Origin: DATKZS01 sp035527835 [NCBI: bacterium]
GTDB taxonomy: Bacteria > RBG-13-61-14
DNA length: 37,965 bases
NCBI GenBank assembly: GCA_035527835.1
Contig: DATKZS010000067.1
Location: 1 to 37,965, forward strand
Reading direction: 5' to 3'
Part shown: positions 8,829 to 20,803 of the stretch, in pieces
How positions within the stretch are numbered: position 1 is the first letter of the stretch
How the letters are laid out: every line of letters begins with the position of its first letter
Notes under the pieces: generated by a model
The model's input: the letters and a program-made list of their open reading frames with translations, nothing else
Databases searched by the model: none
Told to the model about the DNA's origin: nothing
Made by a program: the position numbers and the translations under genes

Positions 8829-9590
8829 ATGAAAATTTTCGCGGTGAGCGGCAGTCCGCGGCGGGAGAAGGGGATCACGGAGCGTATCTTCCGGCCCTTT
8901 ATCGAGGGGGCGCAAGAGGCGGGGGCCGAGGTGGACGTGGTTTACCTTCAGGGAAAGAAGATCAAGCCGTGCCTGGGCTGCTTCCATTGCTGGTGGAAGA
9001 CGCCGGGGCAGTGCGTGCAGAAGGACGACCAGGCGGGGCTCTTGAAGCTCTTTTCCGAGTGTGACGTGGCCGTGTTCGCGACCCCGCTTTACGTCTGCGG
9101 CATGAGCGCGCAGCTCAAGGCGTTCTTCGACCGCTTCATCCCGCTCACCGAGCCTTTCCTCGAGCTGCGGGAGGGCCACTGCACTCATCCCGCCCGCGGC
9201 AAATACATGAAGGGCATGGTGGTGGTGTCGAGCTGCGGCTTCCATGAGCTCGACAACTTCGATGCGATGCTGGCGCAGTTCCAGGCCATATGCCGGCTGG
9301 GCGGCGTCAAGTTCCTGGGCGCGCTGCTTCGGCCGCACGGCGAGTTCCTGACGCTGGCCGAGCAGATCATGAAGCAAAAGACCGAGGAGGTTTACGCGGC
9401 GGCCAGGGAGGCCGGCCGCCGCATGGTCAAGGACGGCGGCATCCCGGCCGAGCTCCTGGACGCGGTCTCCAGGGAGCTGATACCGCTCGACGCGTACATC
9501 GCCGGCGCGAACCAGTTCTTCCACAAGCAGATCGGCCGGTACGACCGAAAGAAGTCGCGGGCCGGGCAAAGTGAAGCTCCGGCCTCTTGA
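8829..9590 (+). CDS. Flavodoxin-fold FMN reductase / iron-sulfur flavoprotein-like
   Basis: The protein has the flavodoxin-like fold of NADPH-dependent FMN reductases. A beta strand leads to the FMN phosphate loop GSPRREKG near residue 8, and ATPLYVCGMSAQLKAFFDR supplies the second flavin contact. A cysteine cluster, CLGCFHCWW..GQC, lies at about 47-62, as in iron-sulfur flavoproteins and related oxidoreductases, so it may bind a cluster or simply form the usual substrate lid. I placed the start at the ATG of 8829, seven bases after AAGGAG; a GTG three bases upstream is also open. The partner and electron donor are unknown. The stop codon overlaps a possible 52-codon TTG ORF. Confidence 0.85.
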   Translation: MKIFAVSGSPRREKGITERIFRPFIEGAQEAGAEVDVVYLQGKKIKPCLGCFHCWWKTPGQCVQKDDQAGLLKLFSECDVAVFATPLYVCGMSAQLKAFFDRFIPLTEPFLELREGHCTHPARGKYMKGMVVVSSCGFHELDNFDAMLAQFQAICRLGGVKFLGALLRPHGEFLTLAEQIMKQKTEEVYAAAREAGRRMVKDGGIPAELLDAVSRELIPLDAYIAGANQFFHKQIGRYDRKKSRAGQSEAPAS

Positions 9591-9745
9591 GCGCGGCGAC
9601 TCTTGATGATGCGAGGTCGGACGTCTTGCACGAGAGAGGCGGCTACGATGGACTTATCGCCCATTATGACGCGGTGATCGCCGGGTTTAGCGAGCTTCTG
9701 CCCGAGGTGGGCCGCGACCGGAGCGCCCATCCGGCCCGTCATTAG
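9587..9745 (+). CDS. Possible 52-codon ORF or gene remnant between the FMN protein and YfhO-type genes
   Basis: A frame open from a TTG at 9587 to a TAG at 9743 encodes a 52-residue peptide including GLIAHYDAVIAGFSELLPE. The TTG overlaps the preceding stop as TTGA, and the stop lies two bases before the GTG of the next gene, an arrangement typical of tightly packed operons. There is no clear ribosome site, and I do not recognise a family. It may be a coupled small protein, a decayed C-terminal fragment, or chance in GC-rich DNA. Confidence 0.25.
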   Translation: MSAATLDDARSDVLHERGGYDGLIAHYDAVIAGFSELLPEVGRDRSAHPARH

Positions 9746-9747
9746 GA

Positions 9748-12121
9748 GTGGAGGGCTTCTTGCAAACTACTTCCGAACCCGAGCGCCGCTGGCTGCGCCC
9801 CCTGTTCCTCGCCGCCCTCTTCTTTTGCGTTTTCCATAAATTCTGGGCCCACGGCGCGTACTACCGCGACAGCTTCTTCTTCATGGCCTCCAACAAATAC
9901 CACATCGCCGAGGCGCTCGGGCACTGGACGATTTATTGGTGGGGCCCGTGGCAGCTCATGGGCGTGCCGTTCGCCGCGGACCCGCAGACCGGGAGCTTCT
10001 ACCCGCTGAACCTGCTCTTCGCGTTCCTGCCGTTTGGCCTGGCCCACAAGCTCTTCATCCTTCTCCACTATCCTTTGGCGGCGTTCACCATGGACCTGTT
10101 CCTGCGCGGGAAGGGGCTTAAGCGCCGGCCGGCCCTGCTCGGCGGCCTGGCATTTGCGCTCAGCGGCTACATGATCAGCCAGTTCGGGCCCGTGCGCATG
10201 GTCCTGGGCGCGGCCTGGGCGCCGCTCGTCTTTTATTGCATGGACCGCTCGCTTCGGGAGCGGCTGATCTGGGCGGCCGCCGCCGGCGCCACCCTGGCCG
10301 CGCAGGTGCTGGCGGGCGACCCGGAAACGGCTTACGTCACCGCAATCCTCCTGGTCCTCTACGCCCTGGGCAGCGCCCATGCCCTGAAAAACACCGCGCG
10401 CGGACTCGCGGCGACGGCCGTGGCGGCGGCGTCATCGCTCGGCCTGGCCGCGGTGCAGATCGTTCCGGCATGGGAGATGATGCGCCAAAGCACCCGGAGC
10501 GGCGGCCTCCCGCTCCCGGACGCCCTGGCCTACTCCCTGCACCCCGCCGCCCTGCTCGAAGTCATCTGGCCGACACCGTTCGGGGTGCAGTGGCCCCAAT
10601 TCACTTATTGGGGCAAATTCATGGTGGACACCGAGGAGCTGCTCCTTCCCTGGTGCATGAGCTATTACCTGGGCCTGCCCATCATCGTCCTGGCCGGGAT
10701 CGGGCTCACGCGGGGCCGCCGCCGCTTCCGGCTCTGGCTCGCGGCCGGACTCGCGCTGTTCCTGCTCCTCTCCCTGGGCCGCTACACCCCGGTCTATTCG
10801 TGGTTCCACCGCCTGGTCCCGTTGTTCAGCTCCTTCCGCTTCCCGGTCAAGTACATGGCCTGGTTCACCGGCTTCATGGCCGTGGCCGCGGCCCTGGGCG
10901 CCGAGAAGCTCGAGCAATGGATGAGCGAAAAACCCGCCGCCGCGGCCCGCAGCGTCGCCATATACCTGGCCGCCGTGATCGCGGCCATCGTGGCCGCCCG
11001 CTGGTGCTGGCCCTTGGCGGTCCAACAACTGGGCGGCTTCCCGCCCGAGTCCACCGGGTATCAGGAAGCCATGGCCCACATCCATTCCGGGTGGATCCAG
11101 TGGTCGGCCGTGGGCCTGGCCGCGGGGATCATCATCCTCGGCCCGGCCCGCCGGATCATTTCCCCGGCCCACGCCATGTACCTGCTCATCGCTCTCCTCG
11201 CCTTTGACCTGTGGCTCACCAACGTCACGATCATGCCCGCCGGTCCCAATGACGTTTTCCAGCGCCCCTCCGCCGCCGCCATGGCCATCTCTCCGGGCGG
11301 GCGGCCCCCGCTCGGCAGCTTCCGGATCGTCCGCGAGCAGGTGGAATTCAAGGACACCAACCAATCGCTTACCGCCTACTCGTTTTATGAGCGCGGCTGC
11401 ATCTTCGAGTGGAACACGTTGAAGCGCAACCTGGACGGGCTCGCGGGGTTCGAGGACTTGGCAAGTTACGGGTCTTACGAGTTGCAATTGGGCCGCGAGC
11501 TGTATGACCGGGAGCTGAACACGTCTCCGAAGACCATGGCCGTCTTCAACCTCGAGTACGTCATCTCCCCCTCCGGCCTCGGCCCGATAACGGGGGTGGA
11601 GAGCAAGCTCATCGCCGATGACCCGGCCAACGGTTTTGCGGTAAGCCGCCTGGCCAAGGCCTTTCCCCGCGCCTACTGGGTCCCCCGCGCCCAAAAAGCC
11701 GCCGATGAAAAAGAGGCCCTGGCCCGGTTCATGTCCGCGGACCATGAGAGCACGGTGATCATCACCACGCATGGGCCGATTCCGGAGACGCCGCCCAACG
11801 ATCGCCGCCTCGTCCCCGCCCCGGTCCGCGACTATCAGCCCGACGACGTCACCATCGAAGTGGACGCCCCCGCCGCCGGATGGCTCGTGCTCTCCGACCG
11901 CAATTACCCCGGCTGGACCGCCGCCGTGAACGGTCGGCCCGTTCCCATCTACACCGCCAACGTCCTTTGCCGCGCCGTCCGCGTAAACGCCGGCCGCAGC
12001 ATCGTCCGCTTCTCCTTCCGGCCCCTTTCCATCAAAATCGGCGCCGTGATCACCCTGATATGCATAGCCCTTCTCGTGGCCTGGGCGCTCTATGGCCGGA
12101 AGCAGAGGCCATGGCCCGCCG

Positions 12122-12135
<14 letters not shown>
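9748..12135 (+). CDS. YfhO-type polytopic membrane protein
   Basis: This 795-residue integral membrane protein has about a dozen hydrophobic segments in the N-terminal two thirds, an extracytoplasmic region at about 515-760, and a final membrane helix at about 764-783. Early hallmarks of the YfhO family (PF09586-like) are YYRDSFFF, the GVPFAADPQTGSFYPLNLLF loop and the later SGYMISQFG segment. The C-terminal domain closes with the usual LSDRNYPGWTAAVNG. Family members resemble GT-C glycosyltransferases and are linked to cell-wall or teichoic-acid glycosylation; the substrate here is unknown. GTG 9748 is the furthest start; TTG at 9760 is another choice. Its 3' end overlaps the convergent recQ gene by 14 bp. 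Confidence 0.87.
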
Positions 12136-15205
<3,070 letters not shown>

Positions 15206-15362
15206 CCCGCGTCGCGCCTTGGCCAGGATACCATGCAGGGGAAGGGTTCGCGAACGAACTGCGGCGCCAAGCCGCTCCGAAAGCGGACGGGCCCCCGAGG
15301 CTCAGAGAGACGCCTCGCCGGCGGCCCCGGGCCGCGAGCAACCGGTCAGGAGATGGACGGCG

Positions 15363-15746
15363 CTATCTTTTCATGAAGCGGTAATGGCTCAAGACCTTTT
15401 GCATGGTCCTCCGGTCAAGGAAGAGATGCGTCATCATCTCGGAGAATTCCTTGGCGTCCGCGTTCCCGGTCTTGCGCAGCTGCTTGGCCGCCTGGGTGAC
15501 CCGCTCCGCCGTGGTCAGGCGCGGCCCGGCCGGGAGCTCTTTTCCGGTGAGCAGCCATTCGATGCTGCAGTCGTGGTACCGGGCGATCCGGAGCAGCACC
15601 CGAGGCGATGGCGTCTCATGGCCGGCCTCGTAGCGGCTGACCATGGCCTGCTTGATTCCCACCTTCTCCGCGAACGCCATCTGGGTCAGGCCGCCCCTGA
15701 CCATCCTGATTCTCTGCCCGAGCGTCTTAGGTTCATTGTTTTTCAT
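15363..15746 (-). CDS. XRE-family helix-turn-helix transcriptional regulator
   Basis: The 127-residue protein has a Cro/C1-type HTH at about 8-65: LGQRIRMVRGGLTQMAFAEK, then QAMVSRYEAGHETPSPRVLL. The SIEWLLTGKEL end of the domain is typical of XRE regulators. The helical C-terminal half (about 70-127) has no recognised ligand domain. I chose the ATG at 15746 because GGAGG stands ten bases upstream; the upstream extension to 15839 is poor in protein-like features. It lies between the Hen1-relic pair and recQ, all on minus, and could control either side. Confidence 0.85.
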   Translation of the reverse strand: MKNNEPKTLGQRIRMVRGGLTQMAFAEKVGIKQAMVSRYEAGHETPSPRVLLRIARYHDCSIEWLLTGKELPAGPRLTTAERVTQAAKQLRKTGNADAKEFSEMMTHLFLDRRTMQKVLSHYRFMKR

Positions 15747-15835
15747 TTTTTCCCCACCTCCCATTTTCCTAATTACTACCAGATCGGATATGCCTTTGTC
15801 AACCCGCGGGCAAGGCGAAAATTCAGAGCCGCGGA

Positions 15836-16117
15836 TCAACCGGCTCGCTTGCCGGCCAGCAGGCCCTCGCCCCCGCTGATCCCCTCTCGTTGAAAGTGCG
15901 AGAAGATCTTCAGGTCGTTCCGCTTGAGCGCCGCCTCGGCCCCGTCGTGGAACCTTACCCGGTAGGGGTGATGGTTGTCCAGCGGCGCCTTGACCACCAG
16001 GCCGACCGCGCCAATCGGACGGAGCGGCCTTCCCTCCCGGCTCTTCACCTCCACCATGGTGACCACTCTCGTCCCCACCGGCAGGATCAGGTCCTTATTG
16101 ACACGATCTTCATTCAC
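15836..16117 (-). CDS. Small basic SH3/beta-barrel-like protein downstream of the Hen1 fragment
   Basis: A 93-residue protein starting at a GTG that follows AAGGTG by seven bases. The sequence has a barrel-like pattern: LPVGTRVVTMVEVKSREG, then PIGAVGLVVKAPLD, then YRVRFHDGAEAALKRNDLKIF. This looks like a small five-stranded nucleic-acid or protein-binding barrel similar to SH3/KOW folds. I have an impression of similar small modules near bacterial RNA-repair or nucleotidyltransferase genes, but cannot verify it. The start overlaps the stop of the Hen1 fragment by 8 bp, so translation of the two is probably coupled. Confidence 0.55.
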   Translation of the reverse strand: MNEDRVNKDLILPVGTRVVTMVEVKSREGRPLRPIGAVGLVVKAPLDNHHPYRVRFHDGAEAALKRNDLKIFSHFQREGISGGEGLLAGKRAG

Positions 16118-16268
16118 GGCACAACACCTTGATCCGCGTCGGCGCTCCGCGGGTATAATCTTCAACGCCACGGCGCAGCGCAAAGGACTGCGCCTTCTCC
16201 GGATGCTTGTGCAAAAGGTATCCGAGGTCGGTCGCGGGCGGGCGGTGGTTGGTGATTGTGAGGAGCAT
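16110..16268 (-). pseudogene. N-terminal fragment of bacterial Hen1 (3'-terminal RNA ribose 2'-O-methyltransferase)
   Basis: The reading frame from the ATG at 16268 encodes 52 residues. The first thirty or so, MLLTIT..PPATDLGYLLHKHPEKAQSF, are the highly conserved start of bacterial Hen1, the enzyme that 2'-O-methylates repaired RNA 3' ends with Pnkp. After ALRRG the family pattern (normally continuing to a VFYPE motif) is lost and a TGA follows. Bacterial Hen1 is about 450-500 aa, so over 90% is missing. None of the other minus frames continues the family, which suggests a deletion rather than a single frameshift. AAGGGG stands about ten bases before the ATG. The overlap with the next gene means the stub may still be translated. 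Confidence 0.7.
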
Positions 16269-16441
16269 CGCTTGCTTTCCCCTTGCCTTCCGTTTTGTCA
16301 GCAAGATCGTATCAGGAAGTACAATCCCCTTGCAATCTAAGCTTCTCCCCTGCTCCGGCGGGGGCCTCGGGCCGATTTCCGCGGATATGGCATCCGTCGC
16401 TTGCTTGACGGCACGATTCATCTACAATACGGAAGCATAGC

Positions 16442-19051
16442 ATGAACCATAAAAAAAGTGATTGCGGTGTGTTACAAATGGTGGGCCATTATGTGTTCGA
16501 GTGGAACGCCGCCACGCGGCGGCTGGAAGGGTTCAATGATATTGACCGGCTGCTGGGCTATGAGCCAGGCGGCTTTCCCCGCGACTTCGAGGGCTATCTC
16601 TCGCAGGTCCACCCTGATGATCTCGCCCGGGTCCGAGACGCAATCGAAAAAAGCGCCGCCGGCACATCCGCCTTCCATAAGGAATACCGCCTCCGGAAAA
16701 AGACCGGCGACTATGTCCATTTCATCACCCTCGCCCGGCCGGTGCTCGGCGAAAACGGCGACGTCGAGCGCTGGGTGGTGGTCCACGCCGACGTCACCGA
16801 GCAGCGCAAGATGGAGGAGGCCCTAAGCGACGCCGAGAACAAGTTCCGGTCCCTTGTCAACGAGTCCGCCTATGGTTACGTCGAGTTCGATTTGGAGGGC
16901 TGTTTCATCTTCTTCAACCAGCGGGCCGAGGAAATGGCCGGCTACAAGCTTGACGCGGATAAGCCCATGAATTTCCGCGACTTCATCGTTCCCGAGGACC
17001 TCGGCCGCGCCGTCACCGACCTGGGCAAGGTCGAGAAGGAGCCGAATGCCGGACCGCGCGAGTACCGCATCCGGCGCAATGACGGCGCAATCGTGGACCT
17101 CCAGGTGAATACCCTTCCCCTGCGCAAGGGCGGGAAGCTATGCGGTTTTCAAAGCACGGTCCTGGACATCACCGCGCGCAAGAACTCGGAGCATGCGGTG
17201 CAGGAGAGCGAGCGCAGGTACCGCCTGGTGGTCGAAAACCTGGTGGACGTGTTGTGGATACTCGATGCCGCGGCCAAGCCGGTTTTTATCAGTCCCTCCA
17301 TCAAGGGCCTGCTCGGTTATACGCCTGAGGAGGCCGGGGCGCTCGGTCCCACCGGGCTGTTGACGGCCGAAAGCCATCAGCGCTGGCATCAGTTGTTTTT
17401 GCGCACCGTGGAGGCTCTGGACGAGGAAAAGAAAACGGGCGTCATGCCGGATGTGCCTCGGATGATGGAATTGGAGATGGTCCACAAAAACGGCGCGCGG
17501 GTCTGGGCCGAGGCGAGCTGGATTTTCCGGCGCGACCCCGCCGGGAACTTCATCGGTTTCCAGGGCGTGTTCCACGACATCACCCGGAGAAGAGAGGCGG
17601 AGGAAGCGATCAAGCTGAGCCAGGAGAGGCTCCGCGCCCAGTACAATGCCATCCCGGTTCCCACTTACACCTGGCAAAAGGAGGGAGATGATTTCACCCT
17701 CGTTGATTATAACGCCGCCGCGGTGGCCATCACCCGCGGCCGGATCCGCGACTACATCCGCATCAAGGCCTCCGAGCTCTACGCGGATGATCCCGCCATC
17801 CGCGCCGACCTTGACCGCTGCTTCCGGGAGCGGGAATCGTTCGAGCGCGCCATGATCTATAATTACCAGTGCTTGGAGCAGCAGAAGTACTTGGTCGTCA
17901 AATACGCCTTCGTGGTCCCCGACCAGGTGATCGCCCACACCGAGGACCAGACCGAGCGCTGGAAGGCGCTGCAGGCCCTGGCCGAGCTGGAGCAGAGACA
18001 GCGCGAGAAGCTCTCCGCCGAGGTCAAGCTCCGCCGGTCCCGGGACTATGCCGAGCCGGAAGGCGCGGGCTTCGACCTCCACCAGTTCCCTTCGCCGGCC
18101 ATGCGCCGCGTGCTGGAAGAGGCCATGCTCGCGGCCCGGAGCCACGGCAACGTCCTTCTCCTCGGCAAGTCCGGAGTGGGCAAGACCTATCTGGCCGGAT
18201 GGATCCATCAGCGTTCCGCCCGCGCCGACGGGCCCTTCTTCGACATCAACTGCACCACCCTCGCCCCCTCGCTCATCGAGTCCGAGCTCTTCGGCCACGA
18301 GGCCGGGGCCTTCACCGGCAGCAAGGGACGCAAAAGGGGGCTCTTCGAGCTCGCCCACGGCGGGACCCTGTTCCTCGACGAGATCGGAGACCTGCCCCTC
18401 GACCTTCAGGCCAAGCTCCTCAACTTCCTCGATACCCGCGAGTTCATGCGCGTGGGAGGCGAGACCAAGATCAGGGTGGACGCCCGCATCATCGTGGCCA
18501 CCAACCGCGACCTGGCATCGCTCGTCCAGGAGAAGCGATTTCGGGAGGACCTCTATTACCGCCTCAACGTCCTCGCCATCATGGTCCCCCTCCTCAAGGA
18601 ACGAAAGGAAGACATGCCGCTGCTCGCCGCCGCCATCCTGGAAAAGATCGCCCGCGACATGGGCTTGAAAAAGGCGCCCGAGCTTGGCCCCGAGGCCCTG
18701 GCCGAGCTTATGCATTACGACTGGCCCGGAAACGTGCGCGAGCTCAGAAACATCCTGGAACGGGTCGTGCTGAGAAACGAGAACAAGGAGATCATCAACG
18801 GGATATCAACGCTTAAAAAGCAGCGCAAGGCCGAGACGCGGGCCCCGGAGCCGACACCGGAAGATGAGCCGCCGCCATCCGGCTCCAACTGGAATTTCGA
18901 TCAGGCCGTGGACCGATACATGCGCAAAATGATCGTCCAGGCCCTGGCCGCGGCCGGCTCTAAAACCGAAGCGGCCAGACTCCTCGGCATCTCGCGCCAC
19001 GCGCTCCACCGCTACATCCGGAAATTCCGGATCAACGGCGCCGATGAATGA
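16442..19051 (+). CDS. PAS-domain sigma-54-dependent response activator (bEBP), Fis-type HTH
   Basis: This 869-residue regulator has three clear PAS/PAC units (about 10-120, 125-250, 258-390) and a weaker fourth (about 395-500). The AAA+ domain (about 540-790) carries Walker A GKSGVGKT at 575-582, Walker B TLFLDEIGD with D646/E647, the sensor segment ATNRDL and RFREDLYYRLNV. A Fis-type HTH closes the protein (TEAARLLGISRHALHRYIRK). No receiver domain is present, so it is probably a one-component sensor responding through PAS. The loop that touches sigma-54 reads GAFTGS (622-627) instead of GAFTGA, and Walker A has GKSGVGKT instead of the usual GESGTGKE. The ribosome site is weak. Targets are unknown. 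Confidence 0.92.
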   Translation: MNHKKSDCGVLQMVGHYVFEWNAATRRLEGFNDIDRLLGYEPGGFPRDFEGYLSQVHPDDLARVRDAIEKSAAGTSAFHKEYRLRKKTGDYVHFITLARPVLGENGDVERWVVVHADVTEQRKMEEALSDAENKFRSLVNESAYGYVEFDLEGCFIFFNQRAEEMAGYKLDADKPMNFRDFIVPEDLGRAVTDLGKVEKEPNAGPREYRIRRNDGAIVDLQVNTLPLRKGGKLCGFQSTVLDITARKNSEHAVQESERRYRLVVENLVDVLWILDAAAKPVFISPSIKGLLGYTPEEAGALGPTGLLTAESHQRWHQLFLRTVEALDEEKKTGVMPDVPRMMELEMVHKNGARVWAEASWIFRRDPAGNFIGFQGVFHDITRRREAEEAIKLSQERLRAQYNAIPVPTYTWQKEGDDFTLVDYNAAAVAITRGRIRDYIRIKASELYADDPAIRADLDRCFRERESFERAMIYNYQCLEQQKYLVVKYAFVVPDQVIAHTEDQTERWKALQALAELEQRQREKLSAEVKLRRSRDYAEPEGAGFDLHQFPSPAMRRVLEEAMLAARSHGNVLLLGKSGVGKTYLAGWIHQRSARADGPFFDINCTTLAPSLIESELFGHEAGAFTGSKGRKRGLFELAHGGTLFLDEIGDLPLDLQAKLLNFLDTREFMRVGGETKIRVDARIIVATNRDLASLVQEKRFREDLYYRLNVLAIMVPLLKERKEDMPLLAAAILEKIARDMGLKKAPELGPEALAELMHYDWPGNVRELRNILERVVLRNENKEIINGISTLKKQRKAETRAPEPTPEDEPPPSGSNWNFDQAVDRYMRKMIVQALAAAGSKTEAARLLGISRHALHRYIRKFRINGADE

Positions 19052-19105
19052 GGAACCACCCGGCCGCCGTTGCCGGTGAATAGCCGTTTCCGCAGGGAGG
19101 CTGAA

Positions 19106-19690
19106 ATGGAAAAAATAAAACTGTCCCCGCGGCCGTTCATGTATCCGAAGCCGGCGGCGCTGGTGGGGGCGATGGTCAAGGGCCGGCCGAACTTCATGAC
19201 CATCGCCAATTGCGGGATCGTGGGCTATGATCCGCCGGTGGTCTCCGTGTCGTCCCACCGCGGCCATTACACCAACGCGGGGATCAGGAGCATGAAGACG
19301 TTCAGCGTGAACATCCCGTCCGCGGGCATGGCCGCCTTGACCGACTTCTGCGGCCTTTACTCCGGACGCAAGGTGGACAAGTCCGGGCTGTTCGAGGTGT
19401 ACTACGGCGGGCTCAAGACCGCGCCCCTGATCGCCCAGTGCCCCATCAGCCTGGAATGCCGGCTCGTGCGCACCCTGAAGCTCCACGAGGAAGAGGTTTT
19501 CCTGGGCGAGATCGTCGCGATCTGGGCCGACCCAAAGTGCATGACCGGCGGCCGGCCCGACATCAAAAAGGCCGACCCCATCATCTATTCGACCTCGGAT
19601 AAAAAATACTTCCGCATCGGCCGCGAGATCGGCAGGGCCTACAGCATCGGGAAAAGGAAAAAAGCGGCGGCGCGGAAAAAGGGGAAGTGA
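19106..19690 (+). CDS. Flavin reductase / flavoredoxin family protein
   Basis: The 194-residue protein has the FMN-binding split-barrel pattern of flavin-reductase-like proteins: PRPFMYPKPAALVGAMVKGR, then the NFMTIANCGIVGYDPPVVSV segment, then HYTNAGIRSMKTFSVNIPSA. It probably binds FMN and passes electrons, as flavoredoxins do. The ATG at 19106 is preceded by GGAGG at five bases, better than an ATG or equivalent at 19070. It lies 54 bp after the sigma-54 activator on the same strand and could be in its transcript. The C-terminus is a lysine-rich tail (KRKKAAARKKGK). Confidence 0.88.
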   Translation: MEKIKLSPRPFMYPKPAALVGAMVKGRPNFMTIANCGIVGYDPPVVSVSSHRGHYTNAGIRSMKTFSVNIPSAGMAALTDFCGLYSGRKVDKSGLFEVYYGGLKTAPLIAQCPISLECRLVRTLKLHEEEVFLGEIVAIWADPKCMTGGRPDIKKADPIIYSTSDKKYFRIGREIGRAYSIGKRKKAAARKKGK

Positions 19691-19737
19691 TCGGCTGCGG
19701 GCAGTGTACTTTTTCAATCGCTTTGGCTCTTATTCTT

Positions 19738-19847
19738 AAGCCCTGAAAGGGCCAAAATAAGATAGCCCAGGGTTGGCCGTCCTCGGCCTACCCTGGGATA
19801 TCGGCGCCCATAATATCCTTTTCAGCCCTGAAGGGGCGAAATAAAGG
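19738..19847. repeat. AGCCCTGAAAGGGC / TAGCCCAGGG palindromic element and a partial second copy
   Basis: At 19738-19797 the segment AAGCCCTGAAAGGGC..AATAAGATAGCCCAGGG continues into TACCCTGGG; both halves are palindromic. A truncated copy of its left half, CAGCCCTGAAGGGGCGAAAT, is at 19823-19847. This pattern resembles widespread extragenic palindromes known from many environmental bacteria. The rest of the 214-bp gap between flanking convergent genes shows nothing coding. Confidence 0.65.
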
Positions 19848-19904
19848 CGGTCAACGGCATCGGAGATAAATTAGGGCAAGGCTCATTAAGTGCTGAATAC
19901 TATG

Positions 19905-20690
19905 CTACCGCGCGTTCTTCTCCACGAAGTTCTTGAAGTTCTTCATCTCCTTGAGCATGAGGATGTTGGTGACGTACTGCACCAGGTACTTGGAGGGGAT
20001 GATGGAGAGGGTGATGTAGAGCTCGTAGGTCGCCGCGGTGAGGTTCGGGCCTTTGCTGACAAAGGCGTAGTTCCCGCTGATGTTGAGGATGTCCTCGTCG
20101 CCGCCGGCGCTGACCCAGCTCAGGATTTTTGCCTGGTCGTCATAGACGTAGTCCAGCACGTAATTGACCTTGCGCAGAAAAAAGTTGTGCACGAACTCGA
20201 CGCGCCGGCCGCGGCCGTCCGGAAGGGTATCAATCACCTGCGCCTCCAGCACCCCGCCCGCCCATTCCGGGTAGCGCTCGAATTCCGCGAGCAGCTCGTA
20301 GCAGCGCTTGGCGTCCGCGTTGATGGTGATGGTGTGGGAAGGCGTGTGGCGGCTGATCCGTTTCTTGGGATCAATCAGCGACAGGTCCTCCAACGTCCCC
20401 TCAACCACCTTGATCCCGGCAAGGTATCGGGCCGACGATTCCGTTTGGTGCGGGTCCTCGATGCAGTAAACCACCTCGCCCCGCGCCTCGATCTTCAGGT
20501 TAACGTCAGGGATGAAAAGCTTGACGTCGAGCTCGAGTCCGGGGCTGAGCGCGCTTTCCGACAGGATGCTGACCCCGAAAGGCGTGACGTCGCGGGTCCG
20601 GCCGGTGCGCGTTCTGCCCTCCACCGTGATAAAATACTGGTAGTCGGCGGGAATGCGGGCGTGTTGGCGTCTTTCCGGACGGTGTACCAT
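19905..20690 (-). CDS. PilZ domain fused to an SRPBCC (polyketide cyclase/START-like) domain
   Basis: The 261-residue protein starts with a PilZ domain (about 1-110) containing the cyclic-di-GMP motif RQHAR (R8, R12) and DVTPFG (34-39), where threonine replaces the usual serine of (D/N)xSxxG. Residues about 118-258 look like an SRPBCC ligand pocket: INADAKRCYELLAEFERYPEW, VEFVHNFFLRKVNYVLDY and a long C-terminal helix. PilZ proteins bind c-di-GMP; SRPBCC domains bind hydrophobic ligands. The fusion suggests c-di-GMP control of a lipid- or metabolite-binding step, which is inference. GAGGAG before the ATG supports the start. The neighbour at 19690 is convergent and separated by repeats. Confidence 0.85.
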   Translation of the reverse strand: MVHRPERRQHARIPADYQYFITVEGRTRTGRTRDVTPFGVSILSESALSPGLELDVKLFIPDVNLKIEARGEVVYCIEDPHQTESSARYLAGIKVVEGTLEDLSLIDPKKRISRHTPSHTITINADAKRCYELLAEFERYPEWAGGVLEAQVIDTLPDGRGRRVEFVHNFFLRKVNYVLDYVYDDQAKILSWVSAGGDEDILNISGNYAFVSKGPNLTAATYELYITLSIIPSKYLVQYVTNILMLKEMKNFKNFVEKNAR

Positions 20691-20803
20691 CTGTCTCCTC
20701 GCGGCCCGGCCCGACAGCCGGACACGCGTCTATTGTAGATGCGATTCGATCCGCGAGTCAATATGGAATCGCCGGCGAACTTCACCGGAACTGTCCCCTG
20801 TAC

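Noticed and set aside
8697-9569. Minus-strand 290-aa ORF
   Set aside because: It is antisense to the FMN protein gene, which has clear motifs and a ribosome site.
16389-16405. Possible sigma-54 promoter, TGGCAT..TTGC, before the bEBP gene
   Set aside because: The spacing between the GG and GC elements is 12 bases instead of 10, so it does not fit a -24/-12 promoter.
16401-16428. TTGCTT-16-TACAAT as a sigma-70 promoter for the bEBP gene
   Set aside because: The -10 would lie 13 bases before the start codon, leaving almost no leader, and the -35 matches poorly.
17138-18715. Minus-strand 525-aa ORF
   Set aside because: It is the shadow of the AAA+ and PAS regions of the sigma-54 activator.
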